Shown here in pieces: positions 28,901-37,335 of a stretch of 64,000 bases of DNA; position 1 is the stretch's first letter; each line of letters starts with the position of its first letter. Origin of the DNA: UBA3478 sp965662045. Its GTDB lineage: Bacteria; Bacteroidota; Bacteroidia; Flavobacteriales; Flavobacteriaceae. Location of the stretch: positions 13,355 through 77,354 of the forward strand of contig CBFIGE010000011.1 in the NCBI GenBank assembly GCA_965662045.1. The letters run 5' to 3'. A program made the translations under genes and the position numbers. The notes below the pieces were generated by a model. That model was given only the letters and a program-made list of their open reading frames with translations. It did not search any database and was not told where the DNA came from.

Positions 28901-29334
28901 ACATCAACGTTGTTGCCGAGCGCTTAAGACTCTACCAAGAGCTCAATAGCCTTAAAAATCAAGAAGAACTCGATGCCTACAAAGACACCCTAATTGATAG
29001 ATTTGGCCCACTTCCGTTGGAGGCTGAAAACTTGTTACTGACCCTTCCTCTAAAGTGGATGCTAAAGGCGCTTGCCATTGAGCGAATCGTTTTGAAAAAA
29101 GACACCTTACTAGCCTATTTCATCGCTGATCACGACTCTGAATTTTTCCAAAGTGAAGCCTTTCACCATGTACTCAAGCAAACAACACAAGTTAATTTTA
29201 AATGTCAACTCAAAGAAAAGCAGACCAAAAACGGACTTCGTCTCTTTTTGAGAATTGACCAGGTCGGTGATATACAAACCGCCATTTCTCGTATTAGCGT
29301 GTTAAGAATAATTGCTGATACAGCAACTTCATAA
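25981..29334 (+). CDS. mfd: Transcription-repair coupling factor
   Basis: Mfd removes RNA polymerase stalled at lesions and recruits UvrA for nucleotide excision repair. The 1117-aa protein shows the normal order: a UvrB-homology region (YPSSYRRPYE and FSVRGGIVDVFSF), an RNA-polymerase interaction domain (about residues 420-490, GDYVTHIDHGIGKF), then an SF2 translocase with Walker A GDVGFGKTEV (about 577-586), DEEQ (about 679) and QMRGRVGR. A C-terminal TRCF domain follows. The TTG at 25981 gives the N-terminal length expected from homologues; the frame is open from TTG 25936, but a promoter motif lies in that part. Its 3' end overlaps the convergent hydrolase gene by 41 bp. Confidence 0.94.
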   Translation: MNAGFNDILRRFETSENFKRLENLIVQKEEIKLNGLVGSGLSFIAAALYQQRKQHTVVVVNDKEEAAHLLNDLEKIKGERRVLFYPSSYRRPYEVTNLDNANVLLRAEVLNRLKQKSEPLILVTYTDALLEKVVTRQEIQKNTLALKSGMKMSLDFLNEVLFEYEFQRVDFVTEAGEFSVRGGIVDVFSFSKEHPYRIEFMGDEIESIRLFDIETQTSIRIENEMNILPNLDHKTDLEERIGFFDFIEDQVLLLLYQADQIEAKLDQLYLKAIENFEKIESPIQRKKPSELYLNASTFKSQYQKKKHLQINRFNTSDLDFGQVPQPAFNRRFDLLIEHLEEHSEMEYSHYLLCAGDKQKQRFYDIFQELENKVSYNAINENLYQGFLDRDLKISCYTDHQIFQRYHKFKLKGNRTQKQAISLKELTKLAVGDYVTHIDHGIGKFGGLQKIDVEGQKQEAIKLVYGDRDILYVSIHSLHKISKFNGKDGQVPRIYKLGSGAWNKVKQKTKARVKKIAFNLIQVYAKRRLDKGFSCNEDSYLQHELEASFLFEDTPDQEKATKEVKQDMESSRPMDRLVCGDVGFGKTEVAIRAAFKAVDNGKQVAVLVPTTVLAFQHANTFKKRLENFPVRIDYLNRFKSAKEKREIIDELGEGKIDILIGTHQLVNNKIKFKDLGLLIVDEEQKFGVSVKEKLKSIKEKVDILTLTATPIPRTLQFSLMAARDLSIINTPPPNRYPIESRVVRFDQELIRDSISYEIQRNGQVFFIHNRIENIKEVAGMIQRLVPDAQIRVGHGQMEGKKLEALMLAFMNNEFDVLVSTTIIESGLDIPNANTILINNANNFGLSDLHQMRGRVGRTNKKAFCYFITPGTESMTADARKRMEALSQYTELGSGFHIAMKDLEIRGAGDLLGGEQSGFINEMGFDTYQKILNEAIEELKENEFSELYQDEEKTNKNFVKEIQIDTDLQLLFPDHYINVVAERLRLYQELNSLKNQEELDAYKDTLIDRFGPLPLEAENLLLTLPLKWMLKALAIERIVLKKDTLLAYFIADHDSEFFQSEAFHHVLKQTTQVNFKCQLKEKQTKNGLRLFLRIDQVGDIQTAISRISVLRIIADTATS

Positions 29335-30493
29335 AGTCTGGTGCTTTTCTGGGCTCAAGCCATCTGAGCACAACTACTAATTCTTCTTCTTGGTCTACAA
29401 TGATAAAATTACCTCCAAAACCAGCCGCGTAAAAAACGTGTTTTGGTACACCTTCCCAATAACGTCCACCCTCTTGATTCAACCACCACATGAATCCATA
29501 ATTCGGATTGGGTTCTGATGGTGTAATCGCCTTTTCAATGAAAGAGCTGCTCAAAACCTGAGTAGTGTTCCAAACTCCATTGTTGGCATATAACAGGCCA
29601 AGTCTTGCCAAGTCTTCGGCGCTTATAAACAGTCCTCCTCCAGAATGTCCTCCTCCAGTTACCGATTGCATTTGCACACCATCGATAAGGGTATAGGCCT
29701 TTTCGTAACCAAACCATCGCCAAGTGTCACTCGCCCCGATTTGATCCATCAAAGGCTTTAAAACTTGAGGCAGTGGCTTTCTATGTAGATGCGTGAGTGC
29801 ATAAGCCAGTACATTAACGCGAACATCGTTGTATTCCATCACCGTGCCAGGGGTCCGTAACTCGCGATACTTCCAATCGTCTATACCTCCTTCTCGAGGT
29901 GGACGGTCAGCCCAATCACGAATACCCCAAAGGCTACCCGACCAGTCAGAAGTTTGATGTAGTAAATGCTTCCAAGTGATTTGCGCGTTGTGGACACCTC
30001 TAAAAGTGCCATCCCAAATGTAGTCTTTCACCTGATAATCAAAATTGGGTAATAAGCCTTGGTCATAGGCCAATCCGGCAGTGGTTGCCAAGAAGCTCTT
30101 AGTGACACTAAAGGTCATGTCGACACGATTAGTCGCTCCCCACTTTGCGACGATTTTTCCTGACTTAATGATCATTCCTGCAGGGCCACCACGTTTTTTG
30201 GTCGGACCCAAAATTTCATGAAAAGGTTCACGAGCGAATCCTTTCAAAATAGCGATTCTTAAATCTTTGTCTCCAGAATATTCATTGGCTTGTGCAAAAT
30301 CGATTAACTCTTGCAATTCTTTTTGATGCTTTTTTGCAAATGAACTGTTGATTTCCCACTCGTGTTTTGGTGGATAATATGTATCCTGTCCAAAGGCAAA
30401 ATGATTGTTGCTCGTACAAATGAAAACTGTTAGTACGGCTATTAAAATCTTTTTCGCTCTAAAATTTTGTTTTCTGCGCTGTAGTATCTCCAT
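29294..30493 (-). CDS. Serine hydrolase, beta-lactamase class C / PBP4*-like family
   Basis: The 399-aa exported enzyme has a signal peptide near residues 14-36 (ILIAVLTVFICTSNNHFAFG). The active-site motif SVTK (SxxK, about residue 130) and the YxN motif YND support the beta-lactamase-fold esterase/peptidase family; GGGHSGGG may form the third motif. Members act as esterases, D-aminopeptidases or beta-lactamases, and the substrate here is unknown. The first 52 nt overlap the end of the upstream DUF3352-like gene, so they are likely co-transcribed. Its 3' end overlaps mfd tail to tail. Confidence 0.82.
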   Translation of the reverse strand: MEILQRRKQNFRAKKILIAVLTVFICTSNNHFAFGQDTYYPPKHEWEINSSFAKKHQKELQELIDFAQANEYSGDKDLRIAILKGFAREPFHEILGPTKKRGGPAGMIIKSGKIVAKWGATNRVDMTFSVTKSFLATTAGLAYDQGLLPNFDYQVKDYIWDGTFRGVHNAQITWKHLLHQTSDWSGSLWGIRDWADRPPREGGIDDWKYRELRTPGTVMEYNDVRVNVLAYALTHLHRKPLPQVLKPLMDQIGASDTWRWFGYEKAYTLIDGVQMQSVTGGGHSGGGLFISAEDLARLGLLYANNGVWNTTQVLSSSFIEKAITPSEPNPNYGFMWWLNQEGGRYWEGVPKHVFYAAGFGGNFIIVDQEEELVVVLRWLEPRKAPDFMKLLYQQLFLTR

Positions 30494-32415
30494 AATCCTT
30501 GTTGTTTTCCTTTTCTAAATTTTCCTTCGATTTTCTTTTTACCGTTGGGGTAGAAACTCACGTAATCACCATTGAGTTCGCCATTTTTGAGTTCTACTTT
30601 GATTCTAATTGCTCCATTGCTGTAAAAGAGCTCGTATTTCTTGGCTTCCATGTCTGATGGATGTAAATCTCCTACATAAAAAGCGTCTTCTTCATTTTCG
30701 GGCCAATCGTAAATATCTTCAAAGTGATAAGTCTCAAAATCTTGTATTTCTTCAAGATCTTCAAAATGAATATACGAGGCTTTCATTTCACTTTCAAACC
30801 CCACCTCTTTCGTTTTCAATTCTACTCCAATTTGAGGAAAACTCATTAGGTAGTTTTTGTTTTTAGTGAGGCTTTGCCGCATTTCATAATCAGCATACGA
30901 GAGTAGCGTTTCATATAGAATAGGTGCGTTGACATAGGCGAAAACGGGCGCCTGATCATTAAAACGCTGATTAAACTTGGTGAAGCTTTGTGAATAGTCC
31001 ATTGTAGTTTCTTCCACATGAGCTTTTATCATTGTCTTTAAAGCATTAGGATTATCAGCAAAAACTACTATATCATTGATTAAGGTGTAATAAGGCTTTT
31101 CAAAATTTTGAAACAGTTTTCCAAAGAACACCTTAAAAAATCCTTTAAGGGCGAGGTATCTGATTTGGTGATTGTAATAATTAATCGTTTCAAATTTGAT
31201 TGGTGTTTTTCGTCTGATTTGACGCTCAAGCCGGCCTAATTCCTGCGCCGCTATTTTCTTATCTTTTACGCGAAGTCCCAATACCATTTCAATTTTGTTG
31301 ACTTCAAAAGCAGATTCAAATTGAAAAATGGAAACTTCAGAATCAACCCACTTAATTAAACTTTGCATTAAATCGAAATCCAAATATTTGCTCAACTTTT
31401 TGATGTTTTCTTCGTACGAATTGACCTCTTTTTCATCTACCATAGAAGAAGCTTTTAGGTTTTCGATAAACAATTCCAAATTGTCAAAAGTATAACTCAG
31501 ATAAAGTCCAGTTCTTATTGGTGCTATGTTATATGCCGTTCGCTCAGATGAACCAGAGTTGTGCAATGCTTCTATATACGATTTAGAATTTTGGGCGATG
31601 AGGGTACTTCCTTCTGCTTGAAGCACATTGTCTTTGTCTATACTAAAATTCAAACCACTGAAGGTGAAGTTTTGGCCCAACTGCGCGGTAAAACCAGAAT
31701 CTTCAGCAGCGTATCTATTTAAAAAATCCTCTAATTCTGAAAATTGAATTAGAAATCGCACTCGATCTTCTTCAAGTTCAAGATGTAATTCTTCAAAGTT
31801 ATCAGCCTGATACCAGTCTCGAATTTTGTACCCATCTAAGGCTTCTTGAAGAAGTTTACGTTCATAACTGACCACCAATTGACGGTCAATAATGGCCACA
31901 AAAAAACGTTCGGCAGAATTAGGTTCGTAGATTTCTATAAGGTCATGAGAATTTATAGTAGTCTCCGTAACCAAGTATTCAGGCTCAAGCCAGTTTTTTA
32001 GTTGTGTTTTAAATAGCGCTAAACGAGATAAACTCTTTAAATCAACTGCGTAGAGATAGCCCAATTCTAAATTTGGCATCAAATGCATTGAGAAATAAAC
32101 CGTTCTATCGTTAAGCAACTCCATGAGGTTTTCATTTTTTTGAAAAAGAGTGTCGAAGTCAGACATTCCTTCCATCATTTCTTGTAGGTAGGGATGGGTC
32201 TGAATGTACTGCCAAGGTTCAGAGTTTCGAACCTCTTGCCAATTATTCCAAGGGTTATTGGTCTCTGCGATCACTATTGCATCATTTGGAATTAATGCTA
32301 AAGGATTATTCTGTTCCTGTTTTGCAGGAAGAATGATGTAAATAATGGATACTCCTACAAGTAAAACAAGGATCAGAAGTGGAATGAGTATCCACTTTAT
32401 TTTGGATTTTTTCAT
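30442..32415 (-). CDS. Membrane-anchored DUF3352-like protein with C-terminal YwqK/MORN-like repeats
   Basis: The 657-aa protein has an N-terminal transmembrane anchor (IKWILIPLLILVLLVGVSII). A large extracytoplasmic region follows (about 40-570) that resembles DUF3352: ALIPNDAIVIAETNNPW and scattered repeats of an alpha/beta fold. The last ~75 residues hold MORN-like repeats (YELFYSNGAIRIKVELKNG and VSFYPNGKKKIEGKFRKGK), as in YwqK-type proteins. The start overlaps the ACT gene stop (ATGA). No function is known. The DUF3352 assignment is moderate; the membrane anchor and MORN-like tail are clear. Confidence 0.65.
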   Translation of the reverse strand: MKKSKIKWILIPLLILVLLVGVSIIYIILPAKQEQNNPLALIPNDAIVIAETNNPWNNWQEVRNSEPWQYIQTHPYLQEMMEGMSDFDTLFQKNENLMELLNDRTVYFSMHLMPNLELGYLYAVDLKSLSRLALFKTQLKNWLEPEYLVTETTINSHDLIEIYEPNSAERFFVAIIDRQLVVSYERKLLQEALDGYKIRDWYQADNFEELHLELEEDRVRFLIQFSELEDFLNRYAAEDSGFTAQLGQNFTFSGLNFSIDKDNVLQAEGSTLIAQNSKSYIEALHNSGSSERTAYNIAPIRTGLYLSYTFDNLELFIENLKASSMVDEKEVNSYEENIKKLSKYLDFDLMQSLIKWVDSEVSIFQFESAFEVNKIEMVLGLRVKDKKIAAQELGRLERQIRRKTPIKFETINYYNHQIRYLALKGFFKVFFGKLFQNFEKPYYTLINDIVVFADNPNALKTMIKAHVEETTMDYSQSFTKFNQRFNDQAPVFAYVNAPILYETLLSYADYEMRQSLTKNKNYLMSFPQIGVELKTKEVGFESEMKASYIHFEDLEEIQDFETYHFEDIYDWPENEEDAFYVGDLHPSDMEAKKYELFYSNGAIRIKVELKNGELNGDYVSFYPNGKKKIEGKFRKGKQQGLWRYYSAENKILERKRF

Positions 32416-33071
32416 AAGTTCTTCAGCGCTTTGATGATACTAAAGGCTTTATCTGCCTGTATGTCATCTACCAAAATAGTAAATTCATTGGTTGTAGATA
32501 TCACTTGGTACAACACAATTCCTTCACAGGCTAAGCGTTGAAAAATAAAATAATAGATTCCAGGAACCGTAACATTCTCTGAGGGGAGCTTTACACTTAC
32601 TGAAGCCAGTTGCTCAGCCTTCTGCGTACATATTTCATTTTTAAAAATACGCTCAACAGTCTTCTCCAATCGAGTTGACACAACGATATTGATTTCATTT
32701 ACTCCTCTAGAAGAAGTGTAAAAAATATCTGGCATATTTTCAATCTCACGCATAAGGTCAAGCTGACTAGATAGAATCGAAGGGGTCAGTTGAAAAGTGT
32801 AATCAGTCAACGAAGAGCGCACTGTAATTTCACCAATATCTTTGAGGACTTTTACAATTTTATGTGTAGCTAAGAATTCCAGATTCTCCGAAAGTCGTTT
32901 TAGTGCCATTACAATTGCCCCATCTCGCACTTCTTTTCGCAGTACTTCTTCGACCTCTGGTTTGATATAACGAGAGAGTGAAGTGAGATTTATAATACCT
33001 TCGGACAAGGCTGTTTGCAGAAAGGGTTTACGTCGAATATAACTTTCTACAACAGAAGATATAGTTTTCAT
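32412..33071 (-). CDS. ACT-domain protein related to aspartate kinase regulatory domains
   Basis: The 219-aa protein lacks a kinase catalytic domain. Its N-terminal helical region (SYIRRKPFLQTALSEGIIN and KPEVEEVLRKEVRDGAIVMA) precedes a C-terminal ACT-like domain with ISTTNEFTILVDD. Similar Bacteroidota proteins are often labelled aspartate kinase because of ACT similarity, but this one cannot be a kinase. It may sense an amino acid (inference). Its stop overlaps the start of the DUF3352-like gene. Confidence 0.6.
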   Translation of the reverse strand: MKTISSVVESYIRRKPFLQTALSEGIINLTSLSRYIKPEVEEVLRKEVRDGAIVMALKRLSENLEFLATHKIVKVLKDIGEITVRSSLTDYTFQLTPSILSSQLDLMREIENMPDIFYTSSRGVNEINIVVSTRLEKTVERIFKNEICTQKAEQLASVSVKLPSENVTVPGIYYFIFQRLACEGIVLYQVISTTNEFTILVDDIQADKAFSIIKALKNL

Positions 33072-33113
33072 ACAGTTTGTGTTATTTTCTCGAAATTGTT
33101 ACAAAAATAACAA

Positions 33114-33476
33114 CTATCCGATAAAATACTGTACATCCTTAGTATGTTGAATATCAATCTCTCCATCTGTAATGACAACGCCAATAAAATCAACTTGCAT
33201 TTCCTTATGGATTCCATTGGTTTTCATAAAGTGATATGTCGCTTTTAGAATACGCTGAAGTTGCCTTGTCGACAATCTATAAATCATCTGATTAGCATAG
33301 GCGCCTTTCGCTGTAGTTTTCACTTCGTAAGCAATAAGGTGATTTTTACAGAGTCCAATGATATCGACCTGGCATCTTAAAAACCGATAGTCAACAGCCA
33401 GAATCCGTACATTATTCTTTTGCAAATAAGCTTTGGCAATTTCTTCACCTTCGAGGCCAATTTTATTTTTTTGCAC
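33114..33476 (-). CDS. YraN family (UPF0102) endonuclease-fold protein
   Basis: This 120-aa protein has the restriction-endonuclease-like core of the YraN family: GLEGEEIAKAYLQKNNVRIL, then CQVDIIGLCKNH and YEVKTT, giving the D...ExK catalytic arrangement. The usual motif is G(E/D)IDII; here it is QVDII. Members are small, conserved and of unclear role, probably in DNA processing. The start is a GTG at 33476; no ATG fits. A Kazal-type gene lies on the opposite strand about 126 bp away. Confidence 0.85.
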   Translation of the reverse strand: MQKNKIGLEGEEIAKAYLQKNNVRILAVDYRFLRCQVDIIGLCKNHLIAYEVKTTAKGAYANQMIYRLSTRQLQRILKATYHFMKTNGIHKEMQVDFIGVVITDGEIDIQHTKDVQYFIG

Positions 33477-33602
33477 AAGCTAAAGTTCGCTCGTAAGAGC
33501 AGTACTATTCGTATACTAAACATTTATAAACTTTTAATTAGACCTAAAATTTACTTTTCTCCCTATTTGAGTATCATTGTATGTCGAACATCACAATACA
33601 GC

Positions 33603-33815
33603 ATGAAAAAAATTTTAGCGCTCTTATTGTTTTCTTTGCTTGCCTGTAGTGAGGATAAAGACGAATGTCAAGGTAGTCCGCGCCTTGATATACCATGCCC
33701 TGCTATTTTTGATCCCGTCTGCGGCTGTAATGGGGTTACTTATGGCAATGCCTGCACAGCGACAGCATTTGGAATTCTCTCTTATGAACAAGGAAGTTGT
33801 GCCGATAAGCTCTAA
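33603..33815 (+). CDS. Small lipoprotein with Kazal-type protease inhibitor domain
   Basis: The 70-aa protein has a lipoprotein signal peptide ending LLACS, so it is predicted to be lipid-anchored. The rest is one Kazal domain with six cysteines: CPAIFDPVCGCNGVTYGNAC and then a final CADKL region. DPVCG.NG.TY.N.C is the classical signature of serine protease inhibitors such as ovomucoid. The frame is open from 33420, but the ATG at 33603 gives the signal peptide. It may protect the cell from its own or foreign proteases; the target is unknown. It precedes metG, which likely has its own promoter. Confidence 0.85.
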   Translation: MKKILALLLFSLLACSEDKDECQGSPRLDIPCPAIFDPVCGCNGVTYGNACTATAFGILSYEQGSCADKL

Positions 33816-33841
33816 GCCTCTTATAAAGCATAAGAATTGTC

Positions 33842-33849
33842 TATTTTTG
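33842..33849 (+). promoter_or_regulatory. Putative -7 promoter element (TATTTTTG) for metG
   Basis: This is an exact TAnnTTTG match, 41 nt before the chosen metG start (33883). It supports a metG start downstream of the Kazal gene and not the longer open frame that reaches back to 33640. Confidence 0.4.
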
Positions 33850-33882
33850 AACTGCCAATCTAAGATGATGAAGGACACTTCT

Positions 33883-35952
33883 ATGAAACTGAAGAACAGA
33901 TACACCATAACCGCTGCACTACCATACACCAATGGCCCCATACATATTGGACATTTGGCTGGAGTCTACGTACCTGCAGATATTTTTAGTCGTTATCTAA
34001 GACAAAAAGATAAAGATGTCGCTTTCATTTGTGGAAGTGATGAACACGGAGTAGCCATTCCGATGCGTGCTAAAAAAGAGGGCAAGGAACCTCAAGATAT
34101 TATCGACACTTATGACAAGATGATTCGTGAATCTTTTGAGGACTTTGGAATAACTTTTGACAATTATTCTAGAACTTCAAGAGCAATTCATCACGAAACA
34201 GCCTCAGCGTTTTTTAAAGAGCTCCATGAAAAAGGAGTCTTCGAAGAGCAAGTTTCCGAGCAACTTTACGATGATCAGGCGCAGCAGTTTTTAGCAGATC
34301 GTTTTGTGACTGGTACTTGTCCAAAATGTGGGCACCACGAAGCTTATGGAGACCAGTGTGAAAAATGCGGTACTTCTTTAAACGCCACAGATCTCATCAA
34401 TCCAATCTCTACACTAAGCGGTAGTAAACCCAGTTTGAAAAAAACAAAGCATTGGTTCTTGCCTCTCAATAATTTTGAAGGATTTTTAAAGAACTGGATT
34501 CTCAATGATCACAAAGAAGACTGGAAATCCAACGTTTACGGTCAGTGTAAATCATGGATTGATGACGGGCTCAAACCTAGAGCCGTGACTCGTGATTTAG
34601 ATTGGGGAATACCTGTTCCAGCGGCCTATGAAGGAGCCCAAAAAGTGCTCTATGTTTGGTTTGAAGCCCCAATAGGTTACATTTCCTCTACCAAAGAATG
34701 GGCCGAACGTGAAGGAAAAGATTGGCAACCCTATTGGAAGGATGAACAAACAGAATTAGTACACTTTATAGGTAAAGACAATATTGTCTTTCATTGCATC
34801 ATCTTCCCCAGTATTTTAAAAGCAAAGGGCGATTATATTTTACCCACACAAGTTCCCGCCAATGAATTCTTAAATCTTGAAGGTCAAAAGTTGTCGACTT
34901 CTAAAAATTGGGCTGTATGGTTGCATGAATACCTAGAAGAGTTTGAAGGAATGCAAGACGTTTTGCGTTATGCACTAACAGCGAACGCACCTGAAACCAA
35001 AGACAATGATTTCACTTGGAAAGATTTTCAAGCGCGTAACAACAATGAACTAGTTGCCATTTTCGGAAACTACGTGAATCGCGTCGTGGTCCTCATGCAC
35101 AAATATTACCAAGGAGAAATTCCTAAAGTTCAAGAATTAAATGCGCACGAGTTAGAAATTTTGGCTCAGCTCAAGAGCTTTCCTTCAAAAATAGAATCTT
35201 CTTTGAATCGTTACCGATTTAGAGAAGCCTTAGGTGAACTCATGAATCTTGCGCGTTTTGGCAATAAGTACTTGGCCGACGCCGAACCTTGGAAACGCAT
35301 TAAAACAGAACCAGATCATGTGGCTCAGATTATGTATACGGCTATACAGATAGTAGGTGCGCTTGCGGTGCTAAGCGAACCCTTCTTGCCTTTTACTTCA
35401 GCCAAACTAAAGGGTATTTTAGGTCTAGAGCTCAATCAAATTCATTGGAATGAAATCGCTCAAGAATCACACTTTATTAAGAGTGGTGCAAGACTCAATG
35501 AAAATCAACTCTTGTTTCGAAAAATAGAAGACAGTGAAATCGAAAAGCAATTGGAAAAACTAAACAATACAAAATTGGAAAACGCCTCTGAACAAAATCA
35601 ATCAGCCATAGCTGAAATAAAACCTACAATTAATTTTGATGACTTCTCAAAATTAGATTTACGCGTAGGTCATATCATTAGTGCTGAAAAAATGCCAAAA
35701 GCAGATAAACTATTAGTCCTTCAAGTTGACCTAGGTATTGAAAAAAGGACAGTAGTCTCTGGCATAGCCATGTACTTTGAACCAAGTGAAATTATTGGTA
35801 AACAAGTAACCCTTGTAGCCAATCTAGCTCCCCGAAAATTACGAGGAGTAGAGAGTCAAGGAATGATACTTATGACAGAGAACGCAAAAGGTGAGCTTGT
35901 TTTTGTGAATCCTGATCAAGACGGCATTCCTGCCGGTAGCGACATTACCTAA
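33883..35952 (+). CDS. metG: Methionyl-tRNA synthetase
   Basis: This 689-aa class I enzyme charges tRNA-Met. The N-terminal catalytic core begins YTITAALPYTNGPIHIGH (HIGH motif). A zinc knuckle follows (CPKCGHHEAYGDQCEKCG), then the KMSKS equivalent KLSTS. A C-terminal EMAP/Trbp111-like tRNA-binding domain starts near residue 580 (DFSKLDLRVGHIISAEKMP). The ATG at 33883 matches family N-termini; in-frame ATGs at 33865 and 33868 are also possible. The stop overlaps the start of the deacetylase gene (TAATG). Confidence 0.95.
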   Translation: MKLKNRYTITAALPYTNGPIHIGHLAGVYVPADIFSRYLRQKDKDVAFICGSDEHGVAIPMRAKKEGKEPQDIIDTYDKMIRESFEDFGITFDNYSRTSRAIHHETASAFFKELHEKGVFEEQVSEQLYDDQAQQFLADRFVTGTCPKCGHHEAYGDQCEKCGTSLNATDLINPISTLSGSKPSLKKTKHWFLPLNNFEGFLKNWILNDHKEDWKSNVYGQCKSWIDDGLKPRAVTRDLDWGIPVPAAYEGAQKVLYVWFEAPIGYISSTKEWAEREGKDWQPYWKDEQTELVHFIGKDNIVFHCIIFPSILKAKGDYILPTQVPANEFLNLEGQKLSTSKNWAVWLHEYLEEFEGMQDVLRYALTANAPETKDNDFTWKDFQARNNNELVAIFGNYVNRVVVLMHKYYQGEIPKVQELNAHELEILAQLKSFPSKIESSLNRYRFREALGELMNLARFGNKYLADAEPWKRIKTEPDHVAQIMYTAIQIVGALAVLSEPFLPFTSAKLKGILGLELNQIHWNEIAQESHFIKSGARLNENQLLFRKIEDSEIEKQLEKLNNTKLENASEQNQSAIAEIKPTINFDDFSKLDLRVGHIISAEKMPKADKLLVLQVDLGIEKRTVVSGIAMYFEPSEIIGKQVTLVANLAPRKLRGVESQGMILMTENAKGELVFVNPDQDGIPAGSDIT

Positions 35953-36854
35953 TGATACGTATAGCGTATCACCCCTGCTACTACCTCGATCTTCCTGAAG
36001 GCCATAGATTTCCTATGGACAAATATCGCCTGCTTCCCGAGCAACTTTTATACGAGGGATTATTTCAACAGGAGAACTTTTTTGCACCAGAAAAAATTGC
36101 ACTAGAAAAAGTCTCCAGAGTGCATACCCAGGCGTATATTGACAAATTGCTATCGCTGCAATTGTCTAAACAAGAAATTCGCAAATCTGGATTTCCCTTA
36201 AGTCAAGCACTCGTCGATCGCGAACAAATCATTGCACAAGGAACTATATACAATGTGCATTACGCTATCGAAAGTGGCGTCTCTATGAATATTGCCGGCG
36301 GAACACATCACGCTTTCAGTGATCGTGCAGAGGCCTTTTGCTTCTTCAACGATCAGGCCATTGCTGCTCAGTATATCTTAGACCAAGGAATAGCTCAGAG
36401 AATAACCATAATAGATTTAGACGTTCATCAAGGAAATGGCACTGCCGAAATATTTTCAACAGTGCCTGAAGTTTTCACCTTTTCGATGCACGGTAAGGCC
36501 AATTATCCTTTTAAAAAAGAACAATCTGATTTAGATGTTGAACTCGAAAGTTCAATTACCGATGACGTCTATCTTCAATTACTTGAACAACACCTCAAGG
36601 AAATTCATCAGAAATTTGAACCTCAGTTTATCTTTTACCTCAGCGGCGTTGATATACTCAAGTCAGATAAACTTGGCAAACTCAATCTCAGTATTCAAGC
36701 CTGTAAAAGACGAGACGCAATTGTCCTTTCTTACGCAAAACACTATCAAATTCCAATTCAAATATCCATGGGAGGGGGTTACTCACCTCAACTCAGGACA
36801 ATTGTTGACGCTCATACCAACACCTTCAGAGAGGCACACCGTATTTTTACATAA
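35952..36854 (+). CDS. Histone deacetylase-family amidohydrolase
   Basis: The 300-aa protein belongs to the HDAC/AcuC/acetylpolyamine amidohydrolase fold. Visible active-site elements are GGTHHAFSDRAEAFC (the His-His pair), IIDLDVHQGNG (zinc ligands Asp and His) and YLSGVDILKSDKLG (second Asp), then ISMGGGYS. Bacterial members deacetylate acetylpolyamines, acetyl-lysine proteins or small amides; the substrate here is not determinable. It is translationally coupled to metG by the TAATG overlap. Its 3' end abuts the convergent ssb gene with no gap. Confidence 0.88.
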   Translation: MIRIAYHPCYYLDLPEGHRFPMDKYRLLPEQLLYEGLFQQENFFAPEKIALEKVSRVHTQAYIDKLLSLQLSKQEIRKSGFPLSQALVDREQIIAQGTIYNVHYAIESGVSMNIAGGTHHAFSDRAEAFCFFNDQAIAAQYILDQGIAQRITIIDLDVHQGNGTAEIFSTVPEVFTFSMHGKANYPFKKEQSDLDVELESSITDDVYLQLLEQHLKEIHQKFEPQFIFYLSGVDILKSDKLGKLNLSIQACKRRDAIVLSYAKHYQIPIQISMGGGYSPQLRTIVDAHTNTFREAHRIFT

Positions 36855-37214
36855 CTACTCTTCTACCAATTCTTTTTCTAAGGGTTTACCCAACAATAAA
36901 ACTTCGCTGCACTTCACCTCTGTGATGAACTTTCGCTCACCCTTAATATCTTCATACGAACGTGTTTGAAGCTTTCCCTCAACCACAATCTCCTTTCCTT
37001 TGCGAACGTACTTTTCTACAATTTGCGCGAGTTTTTCCCATGCAACCACATAGTGCCATTGCGTATCGGTAATTGGTTCGCCTTCTGAATTGGTGTACGA
37101 TTCATTGGTGGCCATAGAAAACTTCGCCTTTTTTTTACCGCTTTTTAATTCTGATACTTCGGGATCGTTACCCACGTAGCCAATCAACTGTACTTTGTTT
37201 TTTAATGCATTCAT
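36855..37214 (-). CDS. ssb: Single-stranded DNA-binding protein, short form
   Basis: This 119-aa OB-fold protein matches SSB: KVQLIGYVGNDPEVSELKSG, WHYVVAWEKLAQIVEKYVRKG and a terminal strand EVLLLGK. It ends PLEKELVEE and lacks the acidic DDxPF tip through which the main SSB binds partner proteins. It is therefore more likely an accessory paralogue, common in Bacteroidota, than the essential replication SSB. The ATG at 37214 gives the standard N-terminus; the open frame extends upstream to 37280 but that part is not SSB-like. Confidence 0.85.
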   Translation of the reverse strand: MNALKNKVQLIGYVGNDPEVSELKSGKKKAKFSMATNESYTNSEGEPITDTQWHYVVAWEKLAQIVEKYVRKGKEIVVEGKLQTRSYEDIKGERKFITEVKCSEVLLLGKPLEKELVEE

Positions 37215-37335
37215 GTATAAACTATTTTTTCGAAAGGTCTGAATTGAATATAGCTTTATCTGTAATTTAAACATGTACAAACGTTTTTATATATTTAAGA
37301 ATCTAATGCAATAACTACTAAACAAGATAAATACT

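Noticed and set aside
32412..33071. Second aspartate kinase
   Set aside because: Only an ACT-like region is present; the kinase domain and KFGG motif are missing.
33640..33882. Longer metG reading frame
   Set aside because: It overlaps the Kazal lipoprotein gene in another frame, does not look like MetG, and a promoter motif lies at 33842.
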